A stretch of 64,000 bases of DNA from Shinella zoogloeoides. GTDB lineage: Bacteria > Pseudomonadota > Alphaproteobacteria > Rhizobiales > Rhizobiaceae. The stretch lies in the NCBI RefSeq assembly GCF_003574625.1, contig NZ_QNUJ01000002.1, forward strand, positions 186,001 through 250,000. Direction: 5' to 3'. Below the pieces are notes generated by a model. The model had not been told where the DNA came from and did no database searches. It saw nothing but the letters and a program-made list of their open reading frames with translations. Positions within the stretch are counted from its first letter, which is position 1. Every line of letters starts with the position of its first letter. Of this stretch, positions 40,667 to 50,009 are shown one piece after another. Made by a program: the position numbers and the translations under genes.

Positions 40667-41654
40667 CGCCGCCGCATCCGTGCGTTGCCTGATCGTGATT
40701 CCCTGCCTCAACGAGGCGCGTTACCTGGAGCCGCTGGTCCGCCATCTCGAACCCACCCTTTCCGACCTCAACGCGACGCTCGTCGTCGTCGACGGCGGCA
40801 GCACGGACGGCACGCTCGACATCGCCCGCCGCCTCGCCGCAAGCGTGCCGGACATGCATGTGCTCGACAATCCGAAGCGCATCCAGAGCGCCGCGATCAA
40901 CCTTGCCGTCGCCACTTTCGGCGTCGAGCACGACTATCTCATCCGCATCGACGCGCACGGCACCTATCCTGACGACTATTGCCGCGTGCTGGTGGAGGAT
41001 GCGCTGGAGACCGGGGCGGATTCCGTCGTCGTCGCCATGCAGACCGTCGGCTTCGGGGCCTTCCAGAAGGCGACCGCCTTCGCGCAGAATTCCGTGCTCG
41101 GCAATGGCGGCGCCAAGCATAGGGCAGGCGCGGAAAGCCACTGGGCGGACCACGGCCACCATGCGCTGATGCGCATATCCGCCTTCCGCGCCGTCGGTGG
41201 CTATGACGAGACCTTCACCGCCAACGAGGACGCCGAATACGACTACCGGCTCCACCAGGCCGGCTATCGCGTCTGGATGACCGCGCGCACCAGCATGGTC
41301 TATTACCCGCGCTCAAGCGCCCTGCCGCTCTTCCGGCAATATTTCGGCTATGGCCGCGGCCGGGCGCGCAATCTCCTCAAGCACCGCGCGCGCCCCGGCC
41401 TGCGCCAGCTCCTGCCGCTGATGGTCGCCCCGATCGCCGCCGGTGCTTTCCTCGCGGCGATCACCTGGATCGCGGCGGTACCCTTCGTGCTCTGGGCCGC
41501 AGCCTGCATGGGCTACGGCGCGTGGATGGCGCTCGGCGAGCGCAATCCCTACGGCCCGCTTGCCGCCGTCTCCGCCATGATCATGCATTTCGCCTGGTCC
41601 GCCGGCTTCTGGCGCGAACTGCTCGACATCCGCCAGCGGAGGGCCTTCGCATGA
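40656..41654 (+). CDS. exoA: ExoA, family 2 glycosyltransferase with membrane C terminus
   Basis: Glucosyltransferase adding the second sugar (beta-1,3-glucose) to the lipid-linked galactose, 332 aa. GT2 motifs are CLIVIPCLNEARYLEPLV, ATLVVVDGGSTDGTLDIA, IRIDAHGTYPDDY (DxH/DxD region) near residue 95 and FTANEDAEYDYRLHQAGYRVW (ED) near residue 190. Two or more hydrophobic segments at the C terminus (about residues 240-310) anchor it in the membrane. Its start lies within the exoL end and its stop overlaps the exoM ATG. Confidence 0.92.
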   Translation: MTADAAASVRCLIVIPCLNEARYLEPLVRHLEPTLSDLNATLVVVDGGSTDGTLDIARRLAASVPDMHVLDNPKRIQSAAINLAVATFGVEHDYLIRIDAHGTYPDDYCRVLVEDALETGADSVVVAMQTVGFGAFQKATAFAQNSVLGNGGAKHRAGAESHWADHGHHALMRISAFRAVGGYDETFTANEDAEYDYRLHQAGYRVWMTARTSMVYYPRSSALPLFRQYFGYGRGRARNLLKHRARPGLRQLLPLMVAPIAAGAFLAAITWIAAVPFVLWAAACMGYGAWMALGERNPYGPLAAVSAMIMHFAWSAGFWRELLDIRQRRAFA

Positions 41655-42574
41655 CGGCGCCGCTTCGCATCGACATCGCGGTCTGCACCTTCCGCCGCCC
41701 GGCGCTGAGCGAGACGCTCGCCTCGCTTTCGAAGCTGATCGTTCCGGCCGGCGTGCGCCTCGGCGTCATCGTCGCCGACAACGACATGGAGCCGAGCGCC
41801 CGTCCCCGCGTCGAGGCCGCCGTGCCGCTGCTGCCGACGGATATCGTCTATGTGCATTGCCCGGCCGGCAACATCTCCATCGCCCGCAATGCCTGCCTCG
41901 ACCATACGGACGCCGATTTCATCGCCTTCGTCGACGACGACGAGACGGTGGACCCGCTCTGGCTCGACCGGCTGCTCGCGGCGTCGGAAAGAAATCGCGC
42001 CGACGTGGTGCTCGGACCGGTACGCGCGCTCTACGGGCCGGACGCGCCCGGCTGGATGCGCAGCGGCGACTTCCACGCCACGCGCCCCGTCTGGGTGAAC
42101 GGCGAAATCCGCACCGGCTATACCTGCAACGTGCTGATGCGCCTTGCCGCCCCCTCCATCGCCGGCCGGCGCTTCGACCTTGCGCTCGGGCGGAGCGGCG
42201 GCGAGGACACCGAATTCTTCACCGCCGTCCATGCGGCCGGCGGCCGCATCGCCTTTGCCGAGGATGCCTGGGTGGAGGAGCCGGTTCCCGCCGCCCGCGC
42301 CCGCTTCTCCTGGCTCGCCCGGCGCCGGCTGCGCATGGGCCAAACCCATGGCCGGCTGCTCGCCGCGCGGCATGAAGGCGCCGCCCGGCTGAGCGCTGCC
42401 GGCCTTGCCGCCGCGAAATGCACGGCCTGCCTTGCCGGCGCCACGGCCTTCGCCCTCTCGCCCGTGCGCCGCAACCGTTTCCTGCTGCGCGGCCTTCTCC
42501 ATGCCGGCGCGGTTGGCGGGCTTTTCGGCACCCGCGCCATCGAGCCCTATGGCAAGCTGGAGGCGGCGCCATGA
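41651..42574 (+). CDS. exoM: ExoM, family 2 glycosyltransferase of succinoglycan
   Basis: Glucosyltransferase adding the fourth sugar (beta-1,4-glucose), 307 aa, near the S. meliloti ExoM length. Motifs are IDIAVCTFRRPALSETLASL, VIVADNDMEPSARPRVE, NISIARNACLDHTDADFIAFVDDDETVDPLW (DDD metal site near residue 98) and a GEDTEF acceptor-side motif near residue 183. A C-terminal hydrophobic stretch (AGLAAAKCTACLAGATAFAL) may anchor it. ATGA overlaps join it to exoA and exoO. Confidence 0.92.
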   Translation: MTAPLRIDIAVCTFRRPALSETLASLSKLIVPAGVRLGVIVADNDMEPSARPRVEAAVPLLPTDIVYVHCPAGNISIARNACLDHTDADFIAFVDDDETVDPLWLDRLLAASERNRADVVLGPVRALYGPDAPGWMRSGDFHATRPVWVNGEIRTGYTCNVLMRLAAPSIAGRRFDLALGRSGGEDTEFFTAVHAAGGRIAFAEDAWVEEPVPAARARFSWLARRRLRMGQTHGRLLAARHEGAARLSAAGLAAAKCTACLAGATAFALSPVRRNRFLLRGLLHAGAVGGLFGTRAIEPYGKLEAAP

Positions 42575-43551
42575 CGGAACCCGACGTCAGCATCGTCATC
42601 GCCGCCTACAACGCGGCCGACACCATCCAGCGCGCCATCCGCAGCGCACTGGCGCAGGAAGGCGTGACGGTGGAGGTGATCGTCGCCGACGATTGCTCGG
42701 CCGACACGACGCGCGAGACCGTCGCTGCGCTCGACGCGCCGGCCGTGCGGCTCGTTGCGCTCGGCAGCAACAAGGGCCCCGGCGGCGCGCGCAATGCGGG
42801 CTTTGCCGCCGCCCGCGGCCGCTGGATCGCCGTGCTCGATTCCGACGACACGATGCGGCCGGACCGCCTTCGCCGCATGATCGACGCGGCCGAAAGACAG
42901 GGCGCCGTCGTCGCGGTCGACAATCTCGAGGTGCTGCATGGCGACGGCCGGAGCACGCGGATGTTCCCGCGAGATCTTCTCGCCGCATCGCCGCTCCTGA
43001 CGCTGCCGGCCTTCATCGATTCCAACCGGATTTTCCGCGACACGCACAATTTCGGCTACATGAAGCCGGTCTTCCATCGCGCCTTCCTCGAAGGCAACCA
43101 TCTCGCCTATGACGAGGCGCTGAGGATCGGCGAGGATTACCTGCTGCTCGCCACCGTGCTCGCCGCCGGCGGGCGCTGCGCGGTCGTGCCCGAGGCGGGC
43201 TATCTCTACCATATCCGCGAGACCTCGATCTCCCGCGTGCTGCATCTCCACCATGTCGAGGCGATGCTTGCGGGCGACCGGCGGTTCCTCGCCCGCTTCC
43301 CGCTGCAGGGCGAGGCCATGGCGGCGCAGCGCCGCCGCACGCGCAGCCTTGAGGAGGCCCGCGCCTTCCTCTCCCTCGTCAGCCATCTCAAGAACCGTTC
43401 GCTCGGGCCTGCCCTCAAGGTGGCGCTCGGCGATCCCGTCGCGCTCCGGCATCTTTCCATGCCGATCGCCGCCCGGTGGCGCCGCCTGACGGCGTCCCCG
43501 GCTTCCCATGCGGCGGCCGCATCCGGCCAGCCGCTCAAGAACAAAGGATAA
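42571..43551 (+). CDS. exoO: ExoO, family 2 glycosyltransferase of succinoglycan
   Basis: Glucosyltransferase adding the fifth sugar (beta-1,6-glucose, start of the side chain), 326 aa. Motifs are [72 protein letters not shown] (DSDD near residue 92) and [17 protein letters not shown] near residue 190. It resembles ExoU in the same window, consistent with related beta-1,6 activity. It overlaps exoM by ATGA and ends 4 bp before exoN. Confidence 0.92.
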   Translation: MTEPDVSIVIAAYNAADTIQRAIRSALAQEGVTVEVIVADDCSADTTRETVAALDAPAVRLVALGSNKGPGGARNAGFAAARGRWIAVLDSDDTMRPDRLRRMIDAAERQGAVVAVDNLEVLHGDGRSTRMFPRDLLAASPLLTLPAFIDSNRIFRDTHNFGYMKPVFHRAFLEGNHLAYDEALRIGEDYLLLATVLAAGGRCAVVPEAGYLYHIRETSISRVLHLHHVEAMLAGDRRFLARFPLQGEAMAAQRRRTRSLEEARAFLSLVSHLKNRSLGPALKVALGDPVALRHLSMPIAARWRRLTASPASHAAAASGQPLKNKG

Positions 43552-43555
43552 TTCC

Positions 43556-44461
43556 ATGGTGCGAACCAAGACCGTCCGCAAGGCCGTCATCCCCGTCGCC
43601 GGTAACGGAACCCGCTTCCTGCCCGCCACCAAGGCCATGCCCAAGGAAATGCTGACCATCGTCGACCGGCCCGTCGTGCAATATGCCCTCGACGAGGCGC
43701 GCGAGGCCGGCATCGAGCATGTCGTCTTCGTGACCAGCCGCAACAAGCAGGTCATCGAGGACCATTTCGACGACACGCCGGAACTCGTCGCCGCGCTGGA
43801 GAAATCCGGCAAGGACGAGAAGGTGAGCGAACTGAGCGAGCTGCTTCCCGCCGCGGGCGCGGTGAGCTTCACGCGCCAGCAGGCGCCGCTCGGCCTCGGC
43901 CATGCCGTCTGGTGCGCCCGCGACCTCATCGGCGACGAGCCCTTCGCGCTGCTCCTGCCCGACATGATCTCCTTCGGCGCACGCGGCTGCATGGCCGGCC
44001 TGATGGAACTCTATGATGAAGTCGGCGGCAATGTCGTCGGCGTCGAGCAATGCGCGCCGGAGGAGGCCTCGCAATACGGCATCGTCGGCAAGGGCGCGGC
44101 CGTGCGCCATGGCTTCGCCGTCACCCATATGGTGGAGAAGCCGAAGGCGGGCGAAGCGCCGTCCAACCTCTTCCTCAACGGCCGCTACATCCTCCAGCCG
44201 GAAGTCTTCGGCCATCTCGCCCGCCAGAAGCGCGGCGCGGGCAACGAGATCCAGCTCACCGACAGCATGCTGAAGCTCTCCGAGACGCAGCCCTTCCACG
44301 CCCATCCCTATGAGGGGCGGACCTACGATTGCGGCTCGAAGCACGGCTTCATCGAGGCCAATGTCGCCTTCGCACTCGCCCGCCCGGATATCGGCGCGGC
44401 CGTCTACGAATCCCTGCGCGACATGGTCTTGTCGCACGAGGGCCGGATTCGCGCGGCATAA
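43556..44461 (+). CDS. exoN: ExoN, UTP-glucose-1-phosphate uridylyltransferase
   Basis: GalU-type enzyme making UDP-glucose from UTP and glucose-1-phosphate, the donor for the Exo glucosyltransferases, 301 aa. The nucleotide-binding motif is [25 protein letters not shown] near residues 9-34. Further GalU marks are [46 protein letters not shown] (uridine/metal Asp near residue 137) and a VEKPK motif near residue 198. Synteny rather than sequence separates ExoN from a housekeeping GalU. Confidence 0.94.
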   Translation: MVRTKTVRKAVIPVAGNGTRFLPATKAMPKEMLTIVDRPVVQYALDEAREAGIEHVVFVTSRNKQVIEDHFDDTPELVAALEKSGKDEKVSELSELLPAAGAVSFTRQQAPLGLGHAVWCARDLIGDEPFALLLPDMISFGARGCMAGLMELYDEVGGNVVGVEQCAPEEASQYGIVGKGAAVRHGFAVTHMVEKPKAGEAPSNLFLNGRYILQPEVFGHLARQKRGAGNEIQLTDSMLKLSETQPFHAHPYEGRTYDCGSKHGFIEANVAFALARPDIGAAVYESLRDMVLSHEGRIRAA

Positions 44462-44546
44462 TCCCGTGGCTCCGGGCCGGTTCCGGTCCGGGGCCGCATC
44501 CGGGGAGGAAAGCTTTTCATCGCGCCGAAAGGCAGAACGGAGCCCC

Positions 44547-46889
44547 ATGCATCAACGCACCGTACCGCACAGCAGCATCCTGCGACGGGAACCGGACCCT
44601 TCCGATTCCTTCATCGACCTCAACCGCCTGCTGGCGATCCTCGTCCGCCGGGCCCGGCTGATCGGGCTTTCGGTGGCGCTCGCCGTCGCGCTCGGCGTCG
44701 CCTATCTCCTGTTCGCGACGCCGGTCTATACCTCGCAGACGCAGATCCTGCTCGACGAGGATCTGTCGCGCTATGCCGAGGAGAGCGAGCCCTCGCCGCA
44801 GAGCAGCCAGCAGATCGACATGCGCATATCGAGCGCCGCCGAGATCCTGAAATCCGGCCGGCTGGCGCTGCGCGTCGTCGACGACCTGAAGCTTTCCGAC
44901 AACGAGACCATTCTCAACCCGCCGCAATCGCCCGTCGCCATGGTCAAGGGCTGGGCGAAGGCGCTGACGTCCTCCGGCCCGGACGTCCCGGAAGAGGCGC
45001 TGGCAAACGGGCGGCGCGAAAAGGCCGCCGCCACGTTGCAGCAATCCCTGACGGTGGAGCGCGCCGGCCGCAGCGCCGTGCTCGCCGTCTCCTTCCGCTC
45101 GACCGACCCGCAGCTCGCCGCCGCGATCACCAAGCGCTATGCCGAAGCCTTCTTCGAAGACCAGCTCAGCGCCAATTTCACCGCGACGGAGCAGGCCTCG
45201 ACATGGCTGCAGGAGCGCCTCACCGATATCCAGGCCCGCGCGCAGGAGGCCGCGCTGGAAGTCGAGCGCTACCGCAGCGAAAATGGCCTCACCACGGCGC
45301 GCGGCGAACTGATGTCCGAGCAGCAGCTCGCCGACCTCAACAGCCAGCTGATCCTGGCGCAGGCCGACGCCGCAAGCGCCTCGGCGCGCTATGCCCAGTT
45401 CAAGGCCATCGTCGAGCAGGGTCCGGACAAGGCCGTCGACAATGCCTCGATCCCGACGCAGCAGGCGGGCGGCTCGGTGCTTCAGCAGCTGCGCGAACGC
45501 TACAATTCCGTCGTCAAGCGCGCGCAGGACATCACGCAGAATTTCGGCGCGGACCATCCGCAGGCGGCAGCCCTCAGGGCCGAGAAGGAAGACCTTGCCG
45601 GGCAGATCTACCGCGAGCTCCAGCAGCTCACCGCCAGCTACCGCAACGAATACGAGGTCGCCCGCTCGCGGGAAACGTCGCTGCGCGAGAACATCGACAA
45701 GGTCGCCGGCAGCAATGCCGTGGCGAACCGCTCCTCGGTGCGCCTGCGCGAACTGGAGCAGAAGGCGACGGCCCTCAAGGCGCTTTCCGAATCCTATCTC
45801 AGCCGCTTCGAGCAGGCCTCGCAGAAACAGTCCTTCCCCATCGCCAAGGCGCGGGTGATCTCCGATGCCGGCGTGCCGACCGCGCCGTCGAGCCCGAAGA
45901 AGACGCTGGTGCTCGGGCTTTCGCTGGTGCTCGGCCTGATGGCCGGCGGGGCGCTGACCTTCGTGCAGGAACTGCGCGAGCGCGCCTTCCGGCTGGAGAA
46001 CGACGTGCGCACGATCCTCGGCCTGAAGCCGCTCGGCTACCTGCCGCTTGTCGGCGGGCAGAAGAAGCGCAAGCCCGCCATGATCGGCGCCAAGGCGGTG
46101 AAGGCCGAGCCCGTGCCGGGCGAGGCGGACGAGGATATACCGCTGGAACGCATGACGCGCATCGTGCTCGACGCGCCGCGCTCGGCCTTCGCCGAAACCC
46201 TGCGCAACGCCAAGCTGACCAGCGAGACCATGCTGACCGGCCACGAAAGCCGGGTGATCGGCGTCACCTCGGCGCTGCCCGGCGAGGGCAAGTCGACGGT
46301 CGCCACCAATTTCGCCGCGCTTCTCGCCATCAGCGGCAAGCGCACGCTGCTGATCGACGCCGACGTGCGCCGGCCGGGCCTCAGCGCCATGATGAAACCC
46401 GCCCCGCAGATCGGCCTCATCGAGGCGGTGAGCGGCGAAATCCCCTGGACGCAGGCGGTCAAGACCGACCGGCGCTCGCAGCTCACCATCCTGCCCATCG
46501 CGCTGGGCAAGGACGCGGCCCGCCGCCATGACGGCAACGAGCTGATCAGCTCGCCCGCCATGAAGCAATTGCTGAACGAGGCGCGGCAGGCGTTCGACTA
46601 CGTGATCGTCGACCTCGCCCCCGTCGGCCCAGTCGTCGACGCCAAGGCCTTCGAGCCGCTGGCGGACGGCTTCCTCTTCGTCGTGGAATGGGGCAAGACG
46701 CCGTCGAACCTCGTGCGCGACCTGCTTGCCGCCGAGCACCGCATCGAGGCGAAGACGCTCGGCGTCGTGCTCAACAAGACGGACATGGCCGCCCTTGCCC
46801 GCTACAGCGATGCGGGCGCGGCGGAAAAGTACCGCGACCTCTACGACCAGTACTATACCGACAACATGGAGGCCGCCGCCCGCAGATAG
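44547..46889 (+). CDS. exoP: ExoP, Wzc-like co-polymerase with tyrosine-kinase domain
   Basis: Inner-membrane chain-length regulator and BY-kinase, 780 aa. An N-terminal Wzz domain has a first helix near residues 38-56 (LIGLSVALAVALGVAYLLFA). A long periplasmic coiled coil (about 200-420) follows, then a second helix after a Pro-rich lead-in (PTAPSSPKKTLVLGLSLVLGLMAGG). The cytoplasmic kinase has Walker A ALPGEGKSTVATNF (near residue 577), Walker A' LLIDADVRRPG and Walker B YVIVDLAP. A C-terminal Tyr cluster (YSDAGAAEKYRDLYDQYY) is the autophosphorylation tail. The ATG at 44547 is chosen; the frame is open upstream over exoN. Last gene of the operon. Confidence 0.94.
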   Translation: MHQRTVPHSSILRREPDPSDSFIDLNRLLAILVRRARLIGLSVALAVALGVAYLLFATPVYTSQTQILLDEDLSRYAEESEPSPQSSQQIDMRISSAAEILKSGRLALRVVDDLKLSDNETILNPPQSPVAMVKGWAKALTSSGPDVPEEALANGRREKAAATLQQSLTVERAGRSAVLAVSFRSTDPQLAAAITKRYAEAFFEDQLSANFTATEQASTWLQERLTDIQARAQEAALEVERYRSENGLTTARGELMSEQQLADLNSQLILAQADAASASARYAQFKAIVEQGPDKAVDNASIPTQQAGGSVLQQLRERYNSVVKRAQDITQNFGADHPQAAALRAEKEDLAGQIYRELQQLTASYRNEYEVARSRETSLRENIDKVAGSNAVANRSSVRLRELEQKATALKALSESYLSRFEQASQKQSFPIAKARVISDAGVPTAPSSPKKTLVLGLSLVLGLMAGGALTFVQELRERAFRLENDVRTILGLKPLGYLPLVGGQKKRKPAMIGAKAVKAEPVPGEADEDIPLERMTRIVLDAPRSAFAETLRNAKLTSETMLTGHESRVIGVTSALPGEGKSTVATNFAALLAISGKRTLLIDADVRRPGLSAMMKPAPQIGLIEAVSGEIPWTQAVKTDRRSQLTILPIALGKDAARRHDGNELISSPAMKQLLNEARQAFDYVIVDLAPVGPVVDAKAFEPLADGFLFVVEWGKTPSNLVRDLLAAEHRIEAKTLGVVLNKTDMAALARYSDAGAAEKYRDLYDQYYTDNMEAAARR

Positions 46890-46900
46890 GGCGGCGGTTT
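46873..46900 (+). terminator. Hairpin overlapping the exoP stop codon
   Basis: CCGCCGCCC (46873-46881) and GGGCGGCGG (46889-46897) form a perfect 9-bp stem with a 7-nt loop, followed by TTT. The exoP TAG stop is in the loop and arm. It probably ends the exoHKLAMONP transcript and, from the other side, the ABC operon converging on it. The T tract is short. Confidence 0.6.
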
Positions 46901-47682
46901 CACCTGCGCCGCGCCAGCATGGAGCGGGACAGCACCACGGCAAGGCCGATGAGGATCGTCGCGGCGATGAAGAGGAAGGCCGCGGCGGCAATGGCCGGGC
47001 TGATATTCTCGCGGATGCTGGAGAACATCTGCCGGGCGAGCGTGCGCTGGTTGGGGCCGGCGACGAAGAGCGTCAGCACCACCTCGTCGAGCGAGGTGGC
47101 GAAGGCGAGCACCGCGCCCGACAGCACGCCCGGCATGGCGAGCGGCAGCGTCACCCGGCGGAAGACCGTGACCGGCGATGCGCCGAGGCTTTCCGCCGCA
47201 AGCTCCACCCGCCCGTCGATGCCGGCAAGCGCCCCGGTGACGCTGACCACCACGAAGGGCACGGCGACGACGGTATGCGCGATGATGACCCCGGCATAGC
47301 TGTTGGTGAGGCCGAAGCGGGCGAGCAGCACCTGCATGCCGACGCCGAGCACCACGGCCGGCACGACCATCGGCAAGAGGAAGAGCGTGCGGAAGGTGCC
47401 GCGCATGAAGAGCGTCCGGTTGCGCAGGCCGAGCGAGGCGGCCGTGCCGAGCGTCGTGGCGAGCAGCGTCGTGCCCGTGCCGACGATCAGGCTGTTGACG
47501 ATCGCCCGCTGCCAGGCATCGGCGGTGAACAGCTCCGTGAACCAGCGCATCGACCAGGCGGGCACCGGATAGGTGAGGATGACGCTCGAGGTGAAGGCGA
47601 GCGGCAGGATGGCGACGAGCGGAGCCACCAGGAAGAGGATGGCGAGCGTCGCGAAGGTGAGGCGGGCAAGGCGCATCGGCAT
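46900..47682 (-). CDS. ABC transporter permease, PotC type
   Basis: Inner-membrane permease of a polyamine/opine-type importer, 260 aa, six helices. The inner-membrane-component motif is ELAAESLGASPVTVFRRVTLPLAMPGVLSGAVLAFATSLDEVVLTLFVAG (about residues 165-215), which contacts the ATPase. The start at MPMRLARL, 2 bp after the previous gene's stop, has GGAGG 8 nt upstream. The frame is open to 48918, but that stretch is the PotB-like gene in another frame. Substrate probably an amine or amino-acid derivative. Confidence 0.92.
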   Translation of the reverse strand: MPMRLARLTFATLAILFLVAPLVAILPLAFTSSVILTYPVPAWSMRWFTELFTADAWQRAIVNSLIVGTGTTLLATTLGTAASLGLRNRTLFMRGTFRTLFLLPMVVPAVVLGVGMQVLLARFGLTNSYAGVIIAHTVVAVPFVVVSVTGALAGIDGRVELAAESLGASPVTVFRRVTLPLAMPGVLSGAVLAFATSLDEVVLTLFVAGPNQRTLARQMFSSIRENISPAIAAAAFLFIAATILIGLAVVLSRSMLARRR

Positions 47683-47684
47683 GG

Positions 47685-48863
47685 TCAGCGCCTCCCCGGC
47701 TCGTCGGCCGAAAGCCGGGCGTAGACGGTGTAGAGCGCGAGCGTCGCGATGAGCAGCACGACGCCGAGCGCGCCCGCCATGCCCCAGTTGGCCGAGCCCG
47801 TGGCGTAGAAGGCGATGATCGAGGAGATCATCTGGTCGCCCGGCCCCCCGATCAGCGCCGGCGTGATGTAGTAGCCGATGGCCGAGATGAAGACGAGAAG
47901 GCCGCCGGAGGCGACGCCGCGCAGGCTGAGCGGCAGCAGCACGCGCAGGAAGGCGCGCAATGGCGGCGCGCCGAGCGAGGCGGCCGCCGGCATCAGGTTC
48001 TTCGGAATGGTGATCAGCACCGAATAGATCGGCAGCACCATGAAGGGCAGCAGCACATGGGTCATGGCGATGATGACGCCGGTGCGGTTGAAGATCAGCG
48101 GCAGCGGCGCGCTCGTGAGCCCGAGCCACTGCAGGAGGTCGTTGATGAGGCCCTTTTCCTGCAGGAGGATGAACCAGGCGGCGGTGCGCACCAGAAGCGA
48201 GGTCCACAGCGGCAGCAGCACGGCGGCGAGCATCAGGTCGCGCTTCCAGCCGGTCAGCGAGGCGGCGATGATGGCATAGGGATAGCCGATGCACATGCAG
48301 GCGAAGGTGACGAGCGCCGATATCCAGAAGGTGCGAACCAGGATCACCCTGTTGACCGACTGGTCCGGCGGAAGCTGCTCGATATGGCCGTCGGCATTGC
48401 GGCCGAGATCGACGGCGGCCAGAAGGTTGCGGTCGGTGAGCGGCGAGAGCGCATCGGCGATGGCGAGCCAGAATTCCGGCTTGCTCCAGCGCTTGTCGAC
48501 CGAGACGAGATCGGCCGGCGGGCCGGCGGGATCGGCGAGCGCCGCCGTCGTCTTCGACATCAGCGTGCGGAAGCCCGAACGGGCGCTGTTGAGGCGGCGC
48601 ACCATGTCGCCGAGCGCCTGCTGGTCGTCCACCGCCTTGAGGTCGGCGATCAGCGCCGCCTGCATTTCCGGCGTCGGCGGCGACTTGCGGTCCCAGCCGG
48701 CCAGCACCTCGGCGCTCTGCGGCAGCAGGCGCAGCACCGCCGTATCGGAAACCGACTGCGACATCATGCTGAACAGCGGCCAGACGAAGAAGGCGACGAG
48801 AAAGGCGACGAGCGGCGCGATCAGCAGGAACGAACGCCCCGCGCGGGCGCGCCCGGCGCTCAT
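47685..48863 (-). CDS. ABC transporter permease, PotB type, with large periplasmic insertion
   Basis: Inner-membrane permease, 392 aa, longer than the usual 280-310 aa of PotB. The first helix (SFLLIAPLVAFLVAFFVWPLFSMM) is followed by about 120 polar residues (about 42-160, SDTAVLRLLPQSAEVLAGWD onward) before the remaining helices, so the first periplasmic loop is enlarged. The coupling motif is AAASLGAPPLRAFLRVLLPLSLRGVASGGLLVFISAIGYY. A similar insertion occurs in some alphaproteobacterial polyamine-type permeases. It overlaps the ATPase gene by ATGA. Confidence 0.92.
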   Translation of the reverse strand: MSAGRARAGRSFLLIAPLVAFLVAFFVWPLFSMMSQSVSDTAVLRLLPQSAEVLAGWDRKSPPTPEMQAALIADLKAVDDQQALGDMVRRLNSARSGFRTLMSKTTAALADPAGPPADLVSVDKRWSKPEFWLAIADALSPLTDRNLLAAVDLGRNADGHIEQLPPDQSVNRVILVRTFWISALVTFACMCIGYPYAIIAASLTGWKRDLMLAAVLLPLWTSLLVRTAAWFILLQEKGLINDLLQWLGLTSAPLPLIFNRTGVIIAMTHVLLPFMVLPIYSVLITIPKNLMPAAASLGAPPLRAFLRVLLPLSLRGVASGGLLVFISAIGYYITPALIGGPGDQMISSIIAFYATGSANWGMAGALGVVLLIATLALYTVYARLSADEPGRR

Positions 48864-49942
48864 GACGCCTGCCCCGGCGGCAGGATGACGCGGCAATCGC
48901 CGGCCGAGAAGGCAGCAAAGACCTTGGTGCCGGGCGTGAATTCGCGCGAGCGGCGGCCGAGCTTGGCGATCAGCGGATGGCTGCCGGCGGCAAGCTGCAC
49001 GCGCAGGTGATCGCCCTGGTAGACGGAATCGGCGACCTCGGTCTCCAGGCAATTGTTCGCCCCGTTCGCCGTTTCGGCAAGGTCGATGCGCTCGGGACGG
49101 ACGGAGAGGAAGACGGGCTGGCCGGCGGAAACCTCCGCCGGGGCCGCGGCAAGGATTTCGGCGCCGGAACCGAGCCGCACGGCGGCCTCGCCTCCCGCAA
49201 CGCGCGCGACGACGCCCTCCAGCAGATTGGTCTCGCCGATGAATTCGGCAACGAAACGGGTGGCCGGCTCGTCATAGACCTGCCGCGGCGTGCCGATCTG
49301 CTCGATCCTGCCCTTGTTGAAGACGGCGACCCGGTCCGACATGGTCAGCGCCTCGGACTGGTCATGGGTGACGAAGACGATGGTGAGCCCGAGGCGGCGG
49401 TGCAGGTCGCGGATGTCGAGCTGCATCTGCTCGCGCAATTGCTTGTCGAGCGCGCCGAGCGGCTCGTCCATCAGCACCACGCGCGGCTCGAAGACGAGGG
49501 CGCGGGCAAGCGCCACGCGCTGCTGCTGGCCGCCGGAAAGCTGGCTCGGCCGGCGCTCGCGCATGGTGGAAAGCTGCACCATGTCGAGGGCGCGGGTCAC
49601 ACGCTCGGCGATCTCGGCCTTGCCCAGCCCGCGCATCTGCAGCGGAAAGGCGATGTTCTCGCCGACGGTCATGTGCGGGAAGAGCGCATAGCTCTGGAAG
49701 ACGACGCCCATGTCGCGCCGATGGGTCGGCACGTCATTGACGGCCTGGCCATCGACGAGGATCGCGCCGGATGTCGGCTGTTCGAAGCCGGCGAGCATCA
49801 TCAGAAGCGTCGTCTTGCCCGAGCCGGAAGGGCCCAGCAGGCTGACGAACTCGCCCTTGGCAATGGAAAGGTCGAGATTCTCGACGACGCAGAGCGCGCC
49901 GTAGAATTTCGTTATGCGGTCGAAGCGGATGAATTCGGCCAA
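48860..49942 (-). CDS. ABC transporter ATP-binding protein, PotA type
   Basis: ATPase with C-terminal TOBE domain, 360 aa from a TTG start. Walker A is LLGPSGSGKTTLLMMLAGF, signature SQLSGGQQQRVALARAL, Walker B VVLMDEPLGALDKQLREQMQ and H-loop FVTHDQSEAL. The TOBE region (FIGETNLLEGVV, then FLSVRPERIDL) starts near residue 240. The TTG at 49942 has GAGGGAG 6 nt upstream. A GTG at 49990 would add 16 residues but lies in a hairpin. It sits 67 bp after the binding-protein gene. Confidence 0.94.
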   Translation of the reverse strand: MAEFIRFDRITKFYGALCVVENLDLSIAKGEFVSLLGPSGSGKTTLLMMLAGFEQPTSGAILVDGQAVNDVPTHRRDMGVVFQSYALFPHMTVGENIAFPLQMRGLGKAEIAERVTRALDMVQLSTMRERRPSQLSGGQQQRVALARALVFEPRVVLMDEPLGALDKQLREQMQLDIRDLHRRLGLTIVFVTHDQSEALTMSDRVAVFNKGRIEQIGTPRQVYDEPATRFVAEFIGETNLLEGVVARVAGGEAAVRLGSGAEILAAAPAEVSAGQPVFLSVRPERIDLAETANGANNCLETEVADSVYQGDHLRVQLAAGSHPLIAKLGRRSREFTPGTKVFAAFSAGDCRVILPPGQAS

Positions 49943-49967
49943 CGGGTGCTCCCTCGCGTGTGCGGCG

Positions 49968-49997
49968 TCCGGGGGCGCAGAAAGCCGCACCCCCGGA
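49968..49997 (-). other. Intercistronic hairpin between binding-protein and ATPase genes
   Basis: TCCGGGGG (49968-49975) and CCCCCGGA (49990-49997) form an 8-bp perfect stem with a 14-nt loop that can pair further. It lies 12 bp after the binding-protein stop and before the ATPase ribosome site. No T run follows on the minus strand. Confidence 0.7.
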
Positions 49998-50009
49998 ATT
50001 GCAGCAGAC

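Noticed and set aside
46900-48918. Apparent large fusion protein ending in the PotC-like permease.
   Set aside because: The upstream two thirds is a shadow of the PotB-like gene. The permease starts at 47682 with GGAGG upstream.
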